From NCBI GenBank assembly GCA_038248985.1, contig JBBRWV010000093.1:1-14980 (forward strand): 14,980 bases of DNA, in the 5' to 3' direction. The notes beneath the pieces were generated by a model. The model searched no databases. It was not told the origin of the DNA and was given only the letters and a program-made list of their open reading frames with translations. The stretch's first letter is position 1, and each line of letters begins with the position of its first letter. The DNA comes from JBBRWV01 sp038248985 (GTDB lineage Bacteria > Planctomycetota > Phycisphaerae > WQYP01). Of the stretch, positions 14,458 to 14,980 are shown piece after piece. Both the position numbers and the translations under genes were made by a program.

Positions 14458-14520
14458 GTAGGATCTTTCGTTAGCAGAAAGGGTGAAGTTGTATGATCGA
14501 CAGGCTTGACGGAGAGGAAG

Positions 14521-14980
14521 TTACTTCAAGTGAGGGTTTTCCACAGGTTCGAGAAAGGATGGGGGGTTGCGACGGATTTCAAAGATGGATGGCTCCTGTT
14601 TTTGCCTGATACGCATACGCGCCCAACGGCGGGCCAGACGCTGCTCTGCGGTAGCGGTGTCATCAAACGATTTATCCGTGACGGCAGCCGCCGCCGAAGA
14701 ACCGCCGATAAAACCGAGCGCCACGGTGGCCATACGGCGGACAATGTCACTTTCGGCTGTTAAGCCAATTGAACGATCGTTGGTGCGACTGGAAAGTTGG
14801 GAGATTAGGTCGGGGGTGGGGGTGTTGAGGTGGAGTTTGCCCAGGGCCCATATGGCGGAGGCGCGGAGGTCGGGGTCTAAGTCTTTGTTGGAAATGAACT
14901 TGCGGAGATAGAGGAGGTCTTCGGGTTGGGCGAGGTAGGCGAGGGTTTGATGGATTTGGGTGATTTCGGGGATGGGGAGG
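14521..14980 (-). CDS. HEAT-repeat protein, C-terminal part only (5' end outside window)
   Basis: The frame is open from the right edge to TAA at 14521-14523, giving 152 residues of the C-terminus. Helical repeat units are visible: FISNKDLDPDLRASAIWALG (29-48), then a second unit around SDIVRRMATVALGFIG (74-89). Both have the aspartate/arginine plus A-x-x-A-L-G pattern of HEAT or armadillo-like repeats. The tail is basic (ARRWARMRIRQ) and ends in a Pro-rich segment. Such repeats usually hold partner proteins; no function can be named from this fragment. It is the upstream neighbour of the GH43-type gene, in the same frame and possibly the same transcript. The many shorter frames here are shadows of it. 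Confidence 0.8.
   Translation of the reverse strand, partial: LPIPEITQIHQTLAYLAQPEDLLYLRKFISNKDLDPDLRASAIWALGKLHLNTPTPDLISQLSSRTNDRSIGLTAESDIVRRMATVALGFIGGSSAAAAVTDKSFDDTATAEQRLARRWARMRIRQKQEPSIFEIRRNPPSFLEPVENPHLK

Noticed and set aside
13714..14496. Plus-strand open frame of 260 codons opposite the GH43-type gene
   Set aside because: Shadow frame. The minus strand shows clear glycosidase motifs along the whole stretch.
1..14980. Search for CRISPR arrays, tRNA, rRNA, insertion sequences, attachment sites or defence genes
   Set aside because: No regular repeat-spacer pattern, transposase, integrase, cloverleaf or defence-type domain was seen on either strand.

Overview
The window reads as ordinary chromosomal DNA from a moderately GC-rich Gram-negative-type bacterium, most likely a planctomycete (Phycisphaerae-like). 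This placement is an inference from the protein set: a stand-alone FlgI-like lipoprotein with a helical-repeat region, an ECF sigma operon ending in a degenerate HtrA-type PDZ protein, several lipoproteins and Sec-exported proteins, and an intracellular GH43-type hydrolase. No mobile element, tRNA, rRNA, CRISPR array or phage gene was recognised.

Left part (1-2867). A lipoprotein gene on the minus strand runs off the left edge. Facing away from it is a gene for a sigma-54 activator (bacterial enhancer-binding protein) whose receiver domain has lost its phosphorylation residues. The gap between them holds a good -24/-12 (GG-N10-GC) match pointing at the lipoprotein gene, plus inverted repeats that could be activator sites. 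The activator and the lipoprotein are therefore a plausible two-gene regulatory unit. A strong intrinsic terminator follows the activator gene.

Plus-strand pair (3044-5638). nrdR, the ribonucleotide reductase repressor, is followed by a lipoprotein with a FlgI (flagellar P-ring)-like domain, helical repeats and a C-terminal beta-rich part. A bidirectional terminator separates this gene from the convergent operon.

Minus-strand block (5658-11775). In transcription order this holds a small two-zinc-ribbon (zf-TFIIB type) protein, DNA polymerase I with all three activities, then an ECF sigma factor, a single-pass anti-sigma-like protein without a zinc motif, and a secreted PDZ protein that looks like an HtrA protease with its whole catalytic triad lost. 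The sigma gene has its own ECF-type promoter candidate (TGCAAC-N16-CGTT), suggesting autoregulation of an envelope-stress operon laid out like rpoE/algU-rseA/mucA-mucD.

Right part (11776-14980). A 440-base non-coding gap is followed by a plus-strand gene for an exported protein of unknown function, probably with jelly-roll (discoidin-like) modules. It converges on a GH43-type glycosidase gene. Upstream of that, a HEAT-repeat protein gene runs off the right edge.

In several genes the start codon was moved inside the longest open frame because a Shine-Dalgarno sequence fits the later codon; the reasons are given per gene. The plus strand is G-rich through most of the window whichever strand is coding, which suggests replication-linked skew.
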